Source: Liriodendron chinense
Lineage: Eukaryota > Streptophyta > Magnoliopsida > Magnoliales > Magnoliaceae
DNA: 64,000 nt
Direction of reading: 5' to 3'
Assembly: GCA_003013855.2 (NCBI GenBank)
Contig: ML058408.1
Location: 6,735,356-6,799,355, forward strand
The number at the start of each line of letters is the position of its first letter. Positions within the stretch are counted from its first letter, which is position 1. A program made the translations under genes and the position numbers. Under the pieces are notes generated by a model that saw only the letters and a list, made by a program, of their open reading frames with translations, had not been told where the DNA came from and made no database searches. Shown here piece after piece: positions 31,713-42,863 of the stretch.

Positions 31713-33200
31713 CACCTTACATTACACCAATGTTTCCGAGGATACTATCAGACTTAAACTTTTTCCTTTCACTTTGAAAGAAAGAGCCAAGGATTGGCTT
31801 CACTCTCTTAGACCACATTCGATTGGGTCATGGGTTGAGATGAACCGGGAATTCTTGAAAAAATTCTTCCCGGCTCATAAAACGAACACCCTTCGAAGGG
31901 CCATAATGAATTTCTCGGCCAAAGAAGGTGAATCTTTCTTTCAATGTTGGGAAAGATTTAAAGATCTTTTGCTTGCTTGCCCACATCATGGCTATGAGAG
32001 TTGGTGAATTATAAACTTTTTCAATGATGGATTAAGTTCCAATATGCGCCAATTTGTGGAGATGATGTGCAATGGTGAGTTTATGAGTAAAAATCCAGAT
32101 GAGGCTTGGAGTTACTTGGACATGTTGGCTGAAAATGCCCAATCTTGGGATACATCGGATAAACCCAATAACTCCAAGCCCACTCAAGAGAAAGGAGGGA
32201 TCTATGTCCTTAAGGAGGAAGACGATTTGAACGCAAGGATAGCCAACCTCACAAGGAAGGTTGAAGCCATGGAACTTAGTAAAAGTGGAGTTCCCAAGTC
32301 CAATGAAGCTGTTGAAACCATATGTGGGATTTGCCTCACCGATTTACACGCTACGCAAGATTGTCCCACAATTCTTGCATTCCAAGAGGTATTACATGAA
32401 CACGCCAATGCCACATATGGTTATCAACGGCCTTTCAATGGACCAGTAGGTAATACGTACAATGAGAGTTGGAAGAACCACCCAAATTTTAGTTGGAAGA
32501 ATGCTCCTACGAGCAATCCAACTAATTCTCAAAGAGGGCCACCCATGCAAAATATGGCCCCACCTCAATTCTCAATGGAGGATACTTTGAAGGCGTTTAT
32601 GCAAGGGCAAACGCAAATCAATCAATTGAATCAGCAAATGTTCCAAGAGCTTAAAGCCTCGGTTGATGAGATTAAGGGACGCTTGAATGCTAGGGAAGGG
32701 ACCTTTCCGGCCCAACCTCAGCCCAATCCAAAGCAAGTACATGAAGTTAGCATCCCTAATCCTCCCAACCAAAACGTGGAGCAAGCCAAATCCATCACCA
32801 CCCTTAGAAGTGGTAAACAAATTGACAAAACTATTCCGGTGAAGGCCGATGAGCCTAATGATCTGGTAAATTCTGAGGATGAAGATGGATCTAACTTAGC
32901 CCCACAACAACCGAAACGCATTTACAAGCCCGTGGCACCATTCCCTTCAAGATTGGTTGCCTCAAAATCTCTTCTAAATTCTCATGATATTCTAGAGATT
33001 TTCAGACAAGTCAAGATTAATATCCCTTTGCTTGATGCCATCAAACAAATCCCCTCTTATGCCAAGTTTCTAAAAGATCTATGCACAACAAAACGCAAAT
33101 ATAATGTGCAGCAAAAGGCCTTCTTAACTGAGCAAGTGAGTGCCATCCTCACTCAAAAGACCCCCCAAAATTCAAAGATCCGGGTAGTCCCACCGTCTCA
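31713..33200 (+). pseudogene. Athila-like gag
   Basis: Open except for one TGA at 32005-32007 (after 'HHGYESW'). Features are the gag core RLKLFPFTLKERAKDWL and FSAKEGESFFQCWERFKDL, a linker with a C-X2-C...H...C-type pattern (CGICLTDLHATQDC near 32320-32365), a Gln/Asn-rich stretch with repeated GQTQINQ, and the conserved pre-protease segment ending near 33170. A one-base change in the C run at about 33163 shifts the frame into protease. Only two lesions in 1.5 kb suggest a fairly recent loss. The amino end is missing. Confidence 0.88.
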
Positions 33201-36200
33201 TGTATCATTGGAGACTACCGGATTGAGCGTGCCTTGTTAGATTTGGGGGCGAGTGTGAACTTGATCCCATACTCGGTATATGAGCAATTGGGTCTTGGTG
33301 AATTAAAACCCACCAAAACCACGTTGCAACTTGCTGATAGATCTATCCGTGTACCGAGGGGGATAGTTGAGGATGTTCTAGTCCAAGTTGACAAATTCTA
33401 CTACCCGGTAGATTTTATCGTCTTGGACACACAACCGGTGTTGGATGCTAGCACCCAAATACCGGTAATATTAGGCCGCCCATTCCTTGCTACATCAAAC
33501 GCAATCATCAATTGCCGGAATGGAGTGATGCAACTATCTTTTGGAAACATGACACTAGAGGTGAATGTGTTTCACTTGGGCAAAAGACATAGGGATGTCG
33601 ATGATGATGAGTTCTTCGAAGTAAACATGCTTGAAACTTTTGAAGAAGAAGAACTCCTCCAATTGGAACCACTAGAAAGCTTGGAGACATGCTTAGCACA
33701 TTTCATGGATTCTGAAGACCCCATCATTAGTGAGATTGTGCAAGCATTAAATATAGAAAGACCGGTAGTTGATATTAGCCGGTGGAGGCCCATTTTGAGA
33801 AATTACCACCAACCACATCAAGGCCTCTACCGTCTAACATCAAACCACCGAAGCTTGACCTCAAACCATTGCCATCCGAGCTTAAATACGTATATTTGGG
33901 TCAAGAGGAAACGTTCCCAGTTGTCATTGCCTCCCACCTAGAGAAAGACCAAGAGCTCAAGTTGATTGAGTTACTCAAAGAACATAGGGAAGCCATAGGT
34001 TGGACAATAGCGGATCTCAAAGGGATAGATCTTTCGGTTTGTACTCACCGAATACACCTTGAAGAAAACGCAAAAACGACTAGACAACCTCAAAGACGGT
34101 TAAATCCAAACATGATGGAGGTTGTCAAAGCCGAGGTGTTAAAGCTATTGGATGTGGGTATTATCTACCCTATCTCAGATAGCCAATGGGTGAGTCCTAC
34201 CCAAGTTGTCCCCAAGAAATCCGGTATTACCATCATTGAAAATGCCAACAACGAGCTTATACCAACTAGGGTGACCACCAGTTGGCGTATGTGCATTGAT
34301 TATAGGAAGCTCAACACTGTTACTAGGAAAGACCACTTCCCTCTCCCATTTATGGATCAAATTTTAGAGAGGTTGGCAGGCCATTCCTATTATTGCTTCC
34401 TAGATGGTTATTCCGGATACAACCAAATTGAGATAGCTCCGGAAGACCAAGAGAAAACCACATTTATATGCCCATTTGGCACCTTCGCTTACCGAAGGAT
34501 GCCATTTGGGTTATGTAATGCACCCGCCACATTCCAACGATGCATGTTGAGTATTTTCTCGGACATGGTGGGTGAGTTTCTTGAGGTATTCATGGATGAC
34601 TTTTCTGTTTTTGGTAGTACATTTGATGAGTGTCTTAAGCACTTGAAGTTGGTCTTAATGAGGTGTGAGGAGAAGCAACTTGTATTAAACCGGAAAAGTG
34701 CCATTTCATGGTACAAAGAGGAATAGTCCTTAGACATATCATCTCGTCCAATGGAATAGAGGTAGACCAGGCAAAAATTGACATAATTTCCAATCTACCA
34801 CCACCCAAAAGCATACGCGATGTGCGGTCTTTCCTTGGACACGCCGGTTTCTATAAAAGGTTTATAAAGGATTTTAGCCATATCTCAAGGCCTTTATGCA
34901 ACCTTCTACAAAAGGAGAACCAATTTGAGTGGAGTGCCGAATGTCAATTAGCTTTTTCAAAGCTAAAGGACATGTTGACAACCACTCCTATCATGCAACC
35001 ACCAGATTGGTCCATTCCTTTTGAGTTGATGTGCGATGCGAGCGATTTTGCTATTGGGGCGGTGTTAGGCCAAAAGAAGGATAAGAAGCCCCATGTTATC
35101 TACTACGCAAGTAGGACCTTGAATCCCGCCCAAGTTAATTATTCGACTACGGAAAAAGAACTCCTAGCTGTCATTTTTGCCTTGGACAAATTCAGGCCAT
35201 ACTTAATAGGATCCAAAGTCATTGTTTATACGGATCATGCGGCGCTGAAATACCTCCTTTCTAAGAGGGATGCTAAGCCCCGTCTGCTTAGATGGATCCT
35301 ACTCCTTCAAGAATTCGACTTGGAAATCAAAGACAAGAATGGGGTAGAAAATGTGGTGGCGGACCATCTATCCCGCCTAGTCCTACCAAATTCCATTGAC
35401 GAGTCACCTATTGAGGACTCATTCCCTGATGAGCAACTCTTTGTTGCTATGCATCCACCATGGTACGCTGATATAGCCAATTATCTTTCCACAGGTGCGA
35501 TGCCGATTCATTGGACTACGCAGGACAAATGTAAATTTTTAAGGGAAGTGCGCAGATTTTTCTGGGATGAACCTCTATTGTTTAAATATTGCCCAGACCA
35601 AATTATAAGGAGATGCGTCCCCGATGATGAACACAATTCAGTCATCTCCTTTTTTCATGATCAAGCATGTGGGGGTCATTTTTCAGCCAAGAAAACAACT
35701 ACAAAAATTCTGCATTGTGGTTTTTATTGGCCCACGCTATTCAAGGACACCCATGAGTTTTGCAAAGCGTGCGAGCGCTGCCAGAAGTTAGGAGGATTAT
35801 CCCGTCGAAATATGATGCCTCTCACCCCAATTCAACATCTTGAAGTCTTTGACTATTGGGGCATCGATTTCATGGGACCATTCCCCTCATCTTTTGGACA
35901 TGTCTATATTTTGCTTGCCGTAGACTATGTGTCTAAATGGATAGAGGCTATCCCATGTAGAACCAACGATCATCGTACGGTTCTCAAGTTCCTCAAAGAA
36001 AACATACTTTCTAGATTTGGGACGCCTCGGGCCATCATTAGTGATGGTGGTTCTCACTTTTGCAATAGACCTTTCGAAACTTTAATGAAGAAATAAGGTA
36101 TTAGGCACAAAGTGAGTACCCCATACCACCCACAAACAAGTGGGCAAGCTGAAATCTCCAATAGGGAAATCAAGCAGATTTTGGAAAAGACGGTGAGACC

Positions 36201-36757
36201 GGATCGCAAGGATTGGTCCCTAAGATTAGATGATGCACTTTGGGCTCACCGTACCGCCTACAAGACACCCATTGGAATGTCCCCTTATAGACTTGTCTAT
36301 GGGAAAGCTTGCCACTTGCCGGTGGAAATAGAACACAAAGCCTATTGGGTAATTTGGGCTTTAAATTTTGACATGGACAAGGCTAGCTCGCTTCGTAAAC
36401 TCCAATTAAATGAGCTTGATGAAATCCGGAACGATGCATATGAGAACTCGAGAATTTACAAGAGTAAGATGAAGGCTTTTCATGACAAACACATCTTCAG
36501 GAAATCTTTCCATGAAGGACAGAAAGTACTCTTGTATAATTCCTGACTTCACCTTTTTCGGGAAAATTACGATCTCGATGGACCGGCCCATATATTATCA
36601 AAGAAATCTTTCCTCATGGGGCTATTGAGATTGAAAATGCAGCAAATGGTAACTGTTTTAAAGTTAATGGACAACGCCTTAAACCATTTGTTGAGAAATT
36701 TGATTCAGAGGACGTGTCCATCACTCTGAATGATCCTGTCTATCAGGATGATTGATC
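33190..36757 (+). pseudogene. Athila-like pol (protease, RT, RNase H, integrase), lightly broken
   Basis: Protease: ALLDLGASVNLIPYS near 33228 (active-site triplet D-L-G in place of the usual D-T/S-G) and ILGRPFLAT near 33466. RT: 33782-34726, with FLDGYSGYNQI, RRMPFGLCNAPATFQ and a catalytic FMDDFSVF. RNase H: 34990-35380, with LMCDASDFAIGAVLGQ and YTDHAALKYLL. Integrase: zinc region HDQACGGHFSAKKT...CKACERCQ near 35657-35790, DYWGIDFMGPFP, SDGGSHFCN and YHPQTSGQAEISNREIK. A C-terminal WTGPY module follows near 36570-36600. Breaks: frameshifts near 33780, 34710 and 36540 and a TAA at 36094-36096. Everything needed for replication is recognisable but not in one frame. Confidence 0.92.
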
Positions 36758-37884
36758 TCCTAGTCTGATGGAGGTATAGCATAGGTAGGTTTTCTTCAGT
36801 TTTACTATTTTAGTAAGTTTTAGTTGTTGGGTTGGAGACTTCCATGATCGCTCTCTCAGGTACTATTGATTCTCACTCTCTCATATTTTATCATTGCTCT
36901 CATGTTCATGCTACTTGAATATCTTTTTACATTGAGGACAATGCAAGATTTGGTTGGGGGGTGAGATGAGATTCCTCATCTAGCATATTGCAACATTCCG
37001 AGCTTCATACGCGCAAATTTTTTTTGAATTTTCTAACATCTCAAAACTCTTTTAGAAAATCTTGTTTCTATACATTTGAGATGCTATTAGTATAAGAAGA
37101 GGAGATACGAAGTGAGTGATGTTGTAGGTCTTGATTTTCTCCCGACATAATGGTTTTATATGTTAGTTCCCCTATTGTTGTGATTGATAGAAAATTTGAA
37201 CACCTTTACACCAAGTTCACATTACACGATTTTCATGAGTTGATGGGGTTATGTGATTTGTGGATTAGCTAGACTTTGATTTAAAGGTGTTGAGCAGCCA
37301 AGCCGGGGTATTTTGTCCATCCTTGTCCATGGGAAAATAACAGAAGATATGGATTTCTAAAAATCCTATCTAATCTAAAAGAAAAAGGAAAGAAAGGATG
37401 AAATCGGGAAGGAAAGAAAAATGGTGGAAAATTCTGAAAAGGGCTACCTATTACCAACCGGGGGATGGTCTAACCGTAACCAAAGCCGGAAATGGGACGT
37501 AGTGTGAAAGCCGTCGGAAGGACGGTAAGGCAAATTCCTGTCATAGGCTTGTTGTTGTTCTGTGCACCTTAAAATCCTTGGTTTACTTAATCCATGAAGA
37601 AGATGATCCCAGGAACTCATGAGATGAACTTTCACTATGCACACTAGGTTGAATTTGTTCGAGTTCTTCTATTTATCAATCAGTCAGCGGGAATTTCATG
37701 TAGACACCTTTTATGTTTTGAGAGTCCAAGGTTTCAGCTTCTATCACCTAATTTTTCCAAATTTTATACTTATACACCTTGGAATGGATAGAATCATGGG
37801 TTCTGAAGGAGAGTTGGGTTTGGAGGTTTGAAATTGTTTCACGCATGTTTTGCTCGGGACTAGCAAAAAGCTGGTTGGGGGGTG
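36758..37884 (+). other. Athila-like 3' untranslated region with two polypurine tracts
   Basis: No supported ORF. A G-rich tract GGTTGGGGGGTG directly precedes the LTR at 37873-37884 and is the expected plus-strand primer. A near-identical tract, tttggttggggggtgag, lies about 0.9 kb upstream (near 36950-36966), just after pol. The interval is pyrimidine-rich and then contains purine-rich aaagaaaggaagaaa stretches. Confidence 0.7.
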
Positions 37885-39294
37885 TGTTGAACCTCCAATT
37901 TATACATTGCATTGCCCATTACATGACATGGTTTGCATGATTTTCATGATTGAAAGGCCCATCTAACACATGTTTTGTGATTATAGGGGATGAGAGCAAA
38001 CTTCATTCAATTAGGGATTAAAAGGGAGCCTTTGGAGCCAGTGGACGAAGGATGAAAGAGGACCGAAGAAAGAATAAAGCAAAGAGAGGAGAAAAGAAAG
38101 AAAGAAGAACAAAATGAAGAGAGCTGACCGGTCTTGATCGGTCGGCCAAAGGAGCCAGACCGGTCTTGACCGGTCGGCCATGTGCACTGATCAAAGGAGA
38201 AAGTCAGACCGACCGGTCTTGACCGGTCGGCCATGCGTACTGGAAGCAAGAATGAAGCCCGACCGGTCTTGACCGGTCGGCTATGCACACTGTCCATCCT
38301 GTTAAAACAAGCCCGACCGATCTTGACCGGTCGGCTGTGCTCCCTGGAATGTGTAAAAGATCAGTCCGACCGGTCTAGACCGGTCGGTGCTGCGTAAACA
38401 AAATCCTTTCTAAATCTGGACTTCGAAAACTGCTGCGCAATGCGTAACCTTTCGCAGATTCCGACACAAGGGAGGTTTCTTGCTATAAAAGGACACATAG
38501 GGGCTCTTCCTAGGTCATAAGAGAAGCTAAGGAACATGGTTCTAAGGAGGGGAAGCTGTCGTGGAGCGTCTGCAACTCTTCTATTTCTGATTTTTCTAGT
38601 TTTATGCTTTCATTAAGAGTTTTTAGTTGTAGCATGACTATGCTCGGCTAGAACCTCTCAGCTAAGGTTGAGAGGTGAAGCTTGTAGCCAATTCCATGTT
38701 GGATTCAGTTTAATTCAAGTTATTTCAATTCAAGTTTGATTTTTTTTCATGTTCTAGTTTCTTAAAGTGGTAGTTTGAGATGTTTTATGAGAGTTCATGT
38801 GATCCGGACATGAGTTCCTTGCAATTCTCTGAGATTATCATATAATGCTTGTTTAGATTCGAATTATAGTAACCCTTGAGCAGGCCATAGTCCATAGGCA
38901 TGGCTGTTACTCCGCAGGCTATGGTTTTAAATTCTATATTGATTGAATGGGACTAGAACTTGGAAGTTCAACTTGATTTGGATTGAATGTGTGTGAATGC
39001 TTTATTTTCCAACTAGATGAGAGATAGGACTTTGAATCTAGTTGTGTTCTCTGCTTGGATTGACTGAATTGACATGGGATTGCTATAAGTGGATCCTTGA
39101 ATGCCTTAGTACTTTGAATTACTGATTTTCTATTAAAGTTACTGTTTTAGTTAATTACCCAATTAATCTGATTTTCTTCCAAAACCTGAGTTTCTGGAGT
39201 AGTTTGGAGATTGTTTCTATTTCCCTGTGGATCGACCTCAGTCTTACCGAGATTTATTACTACATCGCAGCCTTACACTTGAGGCGAGCGAACA
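37885..39294 (+). repeat. 3' LTR of Athila-like element
   Basis: Starts TGTTGAACCTCC after the polypurine tract and ends GAGCGAACA, 1410 bp. TATA box TATAAAA at 38484-38490. Start, end and TATA context match the solo LTR at 3811-5406. The next bases are atgag; no matching duplication can be sought because the 5' end is gone. Confidence 0.9.
38110..38390 (+). repeat. Double-palindrome GACCGGTC array in Athila-like U3
   Basis: Six units, mostly cc-GACCGGTC-TT-GACCGGTC-gg, at a spacing of about 40-55 bp, ending about 95 bp before the TATA box. Four units contain TTGACC. Copies here are the least decayed of the family and nearly identical to each other. Confidence 0.92.
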
Positions 39295-40921
39295 ATGAGC
39301 TGTTATTGATCTCTGGGCCTTTTGTTCTGGAGGGGGTACCGTGAGGACTTGTTAGCTGCTTCCTCGTCCTTCTTGCTCGCTACGGCTGCTTGCTTGGCTT
39401 GACAGTTTGTCAGCTTATGAGATTCGGGATTTGGAGTCCTATGGCTTCGGCAATCTGATCCATATGGCTAGAGTTGACATTGACTAGAGGATGCTCGGAG
39501 CTGCATTGATTGATTGGGTCCCTTCGTTGAACTTGTTTCCGTTCAACGACATGGAGATGGGACCTTCTTTGGAGGAGCTTGCGTGCTTGACCGGCCTTCC
39601 TTGGGAATATACTCAATATTTTTCGCCGAAGACATTGCCGAAGACTGCCACACCGCAGAACTGGTTTGGGATCCCCTATCTGGTTCAGCCTGCAGCTGCC
39701 GGCCAGGATGCTGTAGTGTTCTCTTTGAACTTACTGTATGATCTTTTTTCGGGTCCTCGGAGTGTGGTCGGGTCTATCCTTGCTCGGAACGCACTGATGT
39801 TCTGCTTGATAGCTGAGGTGTTATTCTCGGGATGGCGCAGGTCCCAGACTCCTTTGCTTTTTGAGGTGATGGGCCGAGCTACCCAACGGCAGGGGATCAT
39901 TTCTCTCATCCTGGCTGAGCTATTTAATGGGCTGACTGACTGTGCCCTGGGCCGCACTTGTGTCCTTCACGGCTGCTGTGCATTTCTTCAGGTATCTTTT
40001 CTGCACTTTTCCCTTCTTGTTTTGTTAGGAATTGCTTTGCTCTAGCTGAAGTTCTTTTCCTTCTTGTGATCAGGTCTGGCTATGGGAGCGTCTTTCGCTG
40101 ATTGTTCCTGTACCATTTCCTGACACCCGTCGCCCAGACCTTATGTGACACATCATGGAATTTCTTCCTCATACGGCTAGGATGAGTGAGCCCTTGTATC
40201 GCAGGATGTTCGCTAATCTTCGTGACTGGAATGTTCATCGGGAGTCATCTTGGCTTTCACTTCCTCTAGTACTTTGTGATGCGCACCGCCTTCCTCTGCT
40301 GCTGGTAGGCTTTCGATCTTTCTTTTCTTACCACCCTATCCGGTTCCTGCGGCAGTTTGGGTATGAGCAGGATGTTCTTCTTTTTGCTTTCATAGGTATC
40401 GGGCGTCGAGCACTTCCATCCAGAATCTCTGACTTTAGGACTCGGGTAGATGGATCTTGGCGAGTTACTTGACTGCCGATTTGCTTGGTTTTGAGCTGCG
40501 GGCTTTTTCGATGGCGACCGCCCCATATTAGTACTGGGTTGCTGATCAGTCTTTGTATCGACGTATCCCTTGTTGGCACCAGACTGCTGATGAGGATGAG
40601 CAGGATATCCTCGGAGATGCCGGCTCTTCATCTGGTTCATATGAACCCTTTGAGGAGCGCCCGTTCATCGATCCTGGTTTTCTTTCGGCCACTCATGGCC
40701 ATCTGCTGTCTGAGATTTTCGCACTTCGGTATCATTGTGAGATGATGTCGAGGAGATTGGCTGCCGATCAGAGGTTATCTGATGAGGAGGCCGTGATCCG
40801 TACCCTTGAGCGCGATGAGGTGCATTACCTGCGTATGGAGGTGAGCAGGTTGAGAGCGGGACTATTTCATTATGAGTCAGGGGACTTACTTGATATGGCC
40901 GAGGAGGAGGGTAGGGATTGA
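39295..40921 (+). pseudogene. Antisense gene (aORF) of Ogre-type element, broken
   Basis: Plus strand, opposite to pol. Exon 39295-39991 (cut at its start) encodes RDLESYGFGNLI then a TAG, then ALIDWVPSLNLFPFNDMEMGPSLEELACLTGLPW, a pattern like the plant mobile domain / Ogre ORF1 families. Intron 39992-40073 (GTATCT...ATCAG) and exon from 40074 (VWLWERLSLIVP), with a TGA at 40146, then MEFLPHTARMSEPLYRRMF. A second intron probably runs from about 40300 (GTAGGC) to 40395 (CATAG). The last part (40553-40921) is a Glu/Arg-rich predicted helix ending at TGA. Same position, polarity, intron style and helical tail as the gene at 11848-14032, but the N-terminal domains are not obviously alike. Confidence 0.75.
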
Positions 40922-41343
40922 TTGTATTGGCCACCTGCACATTCCTTTTTGCATATATGATTGATGATGATGCATTTTTTTTGTATATATTTTTTTTGAA
41001 AAAGATGACATGATATTTGTAAAAGAAATATGATATTTTTAATGAAAAAGAAGAAAACTTTTTTGAGAATCTATTGTGCCATGAGTTGTCTTGTGGGTGT
41101 GACTGGATTTTGTGTCGGGATATAGGAATCAGAATTGGGGCTCGGCCAATGCTTTGACCGATGTCTCAAGATTTGTCTTGAGTGCTCCTTTGGTTCCCTA
41201 GAGGTGTAGGCAATGGAAACTATTGCCTCCCGAGATTGTTGGAATTTGTAGAGCTCTTTGTTCCTGACTGCACTTCTTCTTGTTCTTGAACTGTGACTGC
41301 TTGAACCAATCTGGATTGCCTGATTTCTTGGTACCTGCACTTT

Positions 41344-41607
41344 TCATTTTTTTCTATTTGAGCCATTTTTGCTTGCAGTGCTCTTGCGAGTTTTCACCAC
41401 AGCCGGCCTTTTCCTGTCATTTTTGCCCGTGGCGCCCTTTCGGGTTTTCTCCACGTCCCGGGTGTTTGATATTGCCTGCCCCTTGGCAACTATGCTGTTT
41501 TTACCCTCGGCGCCCTTTCGGGTTTTCACCAAGTCCACTGTATGCCCACTGTTTTTACTCGGAGCGCCCTTTCGGGTTTTCACTCCACCCTCTTTGTTTA
41601 GGCACAC
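41344..41607 (-). CDS. Small ORF of basic repeats in Ogre 3' region (doubtful gene)
   Basis: An 87-residue open frame on the element's own strand encodes four imperfect repeats of V/E-K-T-R-K-G-A-x-x-K-N, very rich in Lys and Arg. It lies between integrase and the antisense gene. The repeats arise from the nucleotide motif described at 41380-41590, so the frame may be an accident of that repeat. I do not recognise a family. Confidence 0.25.
   Translation of the reverse strand: MCLNKEGGVKTRKGAPSKNSGHTVDLVKTRKGAEGKNSIVAKGQAISNTRDVEKTRKGATGKNDRKRPAVVKTRKSTASKNGSNRKK
41380..41590 (-). repeat. Repeated CCC-GAAA-GGG hairpin motif
   Basis: On the plus strand GGCGCCCTTTCGGGTTTTC recurs at about 41431-41449 and 41509-41527, with a variant (AGCGCCC...) at about 41563-41581, and a degenerate copy at 41381-41397. 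In the element's own RNA (minus strand) it reads GAAAACCCGAAAGGGCGC, which can fold as CCC-GAAA-GGG, a short stem closed by a GNRA-type tetraloop. Spacing is about 78 then 54 bp. Confidence 0.7.
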
Positions 41608-42028
41608 ATTTTCTTTTTCTCTTTTTTCCTTTTTCTAAATCATTGGATAACTGCGGCGGCTAGAGGTCAGGAATCCGTCGTTGCTAGCCGATGGCAGTTT
41701 TTCAGCCCTTATCCTAAGTTACAATGATAGAGCTGTTGGTCTCAGCTAAAGACCCTTCTGAGATGAATGGATGGATGACTGTGTTTCTTCTTGGGTTGAT
41801 TTTTTTCTCGGGTGCCTTGCTTTAGCTTCCCTTTTTCTTTCTCTTTTCTTCTCTCTTTTTTTTTTCTTTTCTTTTGTATTCTTTTTCTCTTGTTTTTTGT
41901 ATTTTTTTTCTTTTGAATCCCCTTATTCGAAACACTTATTGGTGGACGGAAATGATTTCTCAGAGGTTTTAGCTTCGACCTCTTGACTTCAGCTCTATTA
42001 AAGTAACTTTTGATAAAGTCAGAATGGC
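41608..42028. other. Ogre spacer, T/C-rich
   Basis: No supported gene. 41820-41910 is almost entirely T and C (purine-rich on the element strand), which could serve as a polypurine tract region. The integrase reading frame begins beyond it. Confidence 0.45.
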
Positions 42029-42863
42029 TTACCCGTGAAAGATCTTCATTTTGTCGGCATTGATTGGCTCAGGAAGATCTACCCCTCTCATGCTGGTGAG
42101 TCTGAGGGCGCCTCCGGGAAGTACTTCTCTGATGATCAGTGGCCCGTCCCACGAGGGTTTGAACTTTCCTCTGGGATCCGGAAGGTGCGACGGTAGAATC
42201 TTCTTCATGACCATGTCACCTACCTTGAAAGTTCTTTTTCGGACTCTCTTGTTGTAAGCCCGAGCGATCCTTTTCTGATAACACTGAGAATGACTTAACG
42301 CAGGCATGCGCTTTTCATCTGCTAGCTACAATTGGTCGAATCTGGCCCGTTGCCATTCTTCTTCTTCAATTCCGCTTTCTAGTAATACCCGTAGTGATGG
42401 TATTTCCACCTCGACTGGCAGAACTGCTTCCATTCCATAAGTAAGCTCGAAAGGAGTAACGCCTGTAACAGACCGTGCAGAAGTTCGATAGGCCCAAAGT
42501 GCATATAGGAGCATATCTAACCAATCTCGATAGGTCACGACCATCTTCTCAAGTATCTTGACGATTGTCTTGTTTGCGGCTTCTACCCCACCATTCATCT
42601 GAGGACGGTAGGGGCTTGATCGATGACGTTAGATCTTGAATTTGCTGAGGAAGTCATCCATCTTCTTGTTGACGAACGGGGTCCCATTATCTGTGATGAT
42701 AACATTGGGGATTCCATACCGGCATATGATGTTGTTCTTCATGAATTTGATCACTTGAGATGCTGCAATTGTGGTGTAGGAGGCTGCCTCTACCCACTTG
42801 GTGAAGTGGTTGACTGCCACAAGTATGTACTCATGACTGTTTGATGCTTTGAGACTAATCTTG

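Larger units (their letters stand above)
31713..39294 (+). mobile_element. Athila-like gypsy element, 5'-truncated
   Basis: Gag (31713-33200), protease, RT, RNase H and integrase (to 36757), a 1.1-kb non-coding tail and a 3' LTR (37885-39294) are in normal order on the plus strand. The 5' LTR, primer site and gag start are missing; a copia LTR fragment replaces them at 31712. The right edge at 39294 joins the interior of an Ogre-type antisense gene. The pre-protease block (INIPLLDAIKQIPSYAKFLKDL) and the LTR-adjacent tRNA-Asp site in the related copy at 2074 support Athila affinity. No envelope-like ORF was seen in the tail. Confidence 0.88.

Noticed and set aside
36758..37884. Envelope-like ORF expected of some Athila elements
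   Set aside because: No open frame of size or membrane-type composition exists between pol and the 3' LTR.
38110..38390. CRISPR-like regularly spaced repeats
   Set aside because: Spacing is irregular (about 40-55 bp), the units are palindromic and decayed, they lie in an LTR of a plant genome and no cas genes exist.
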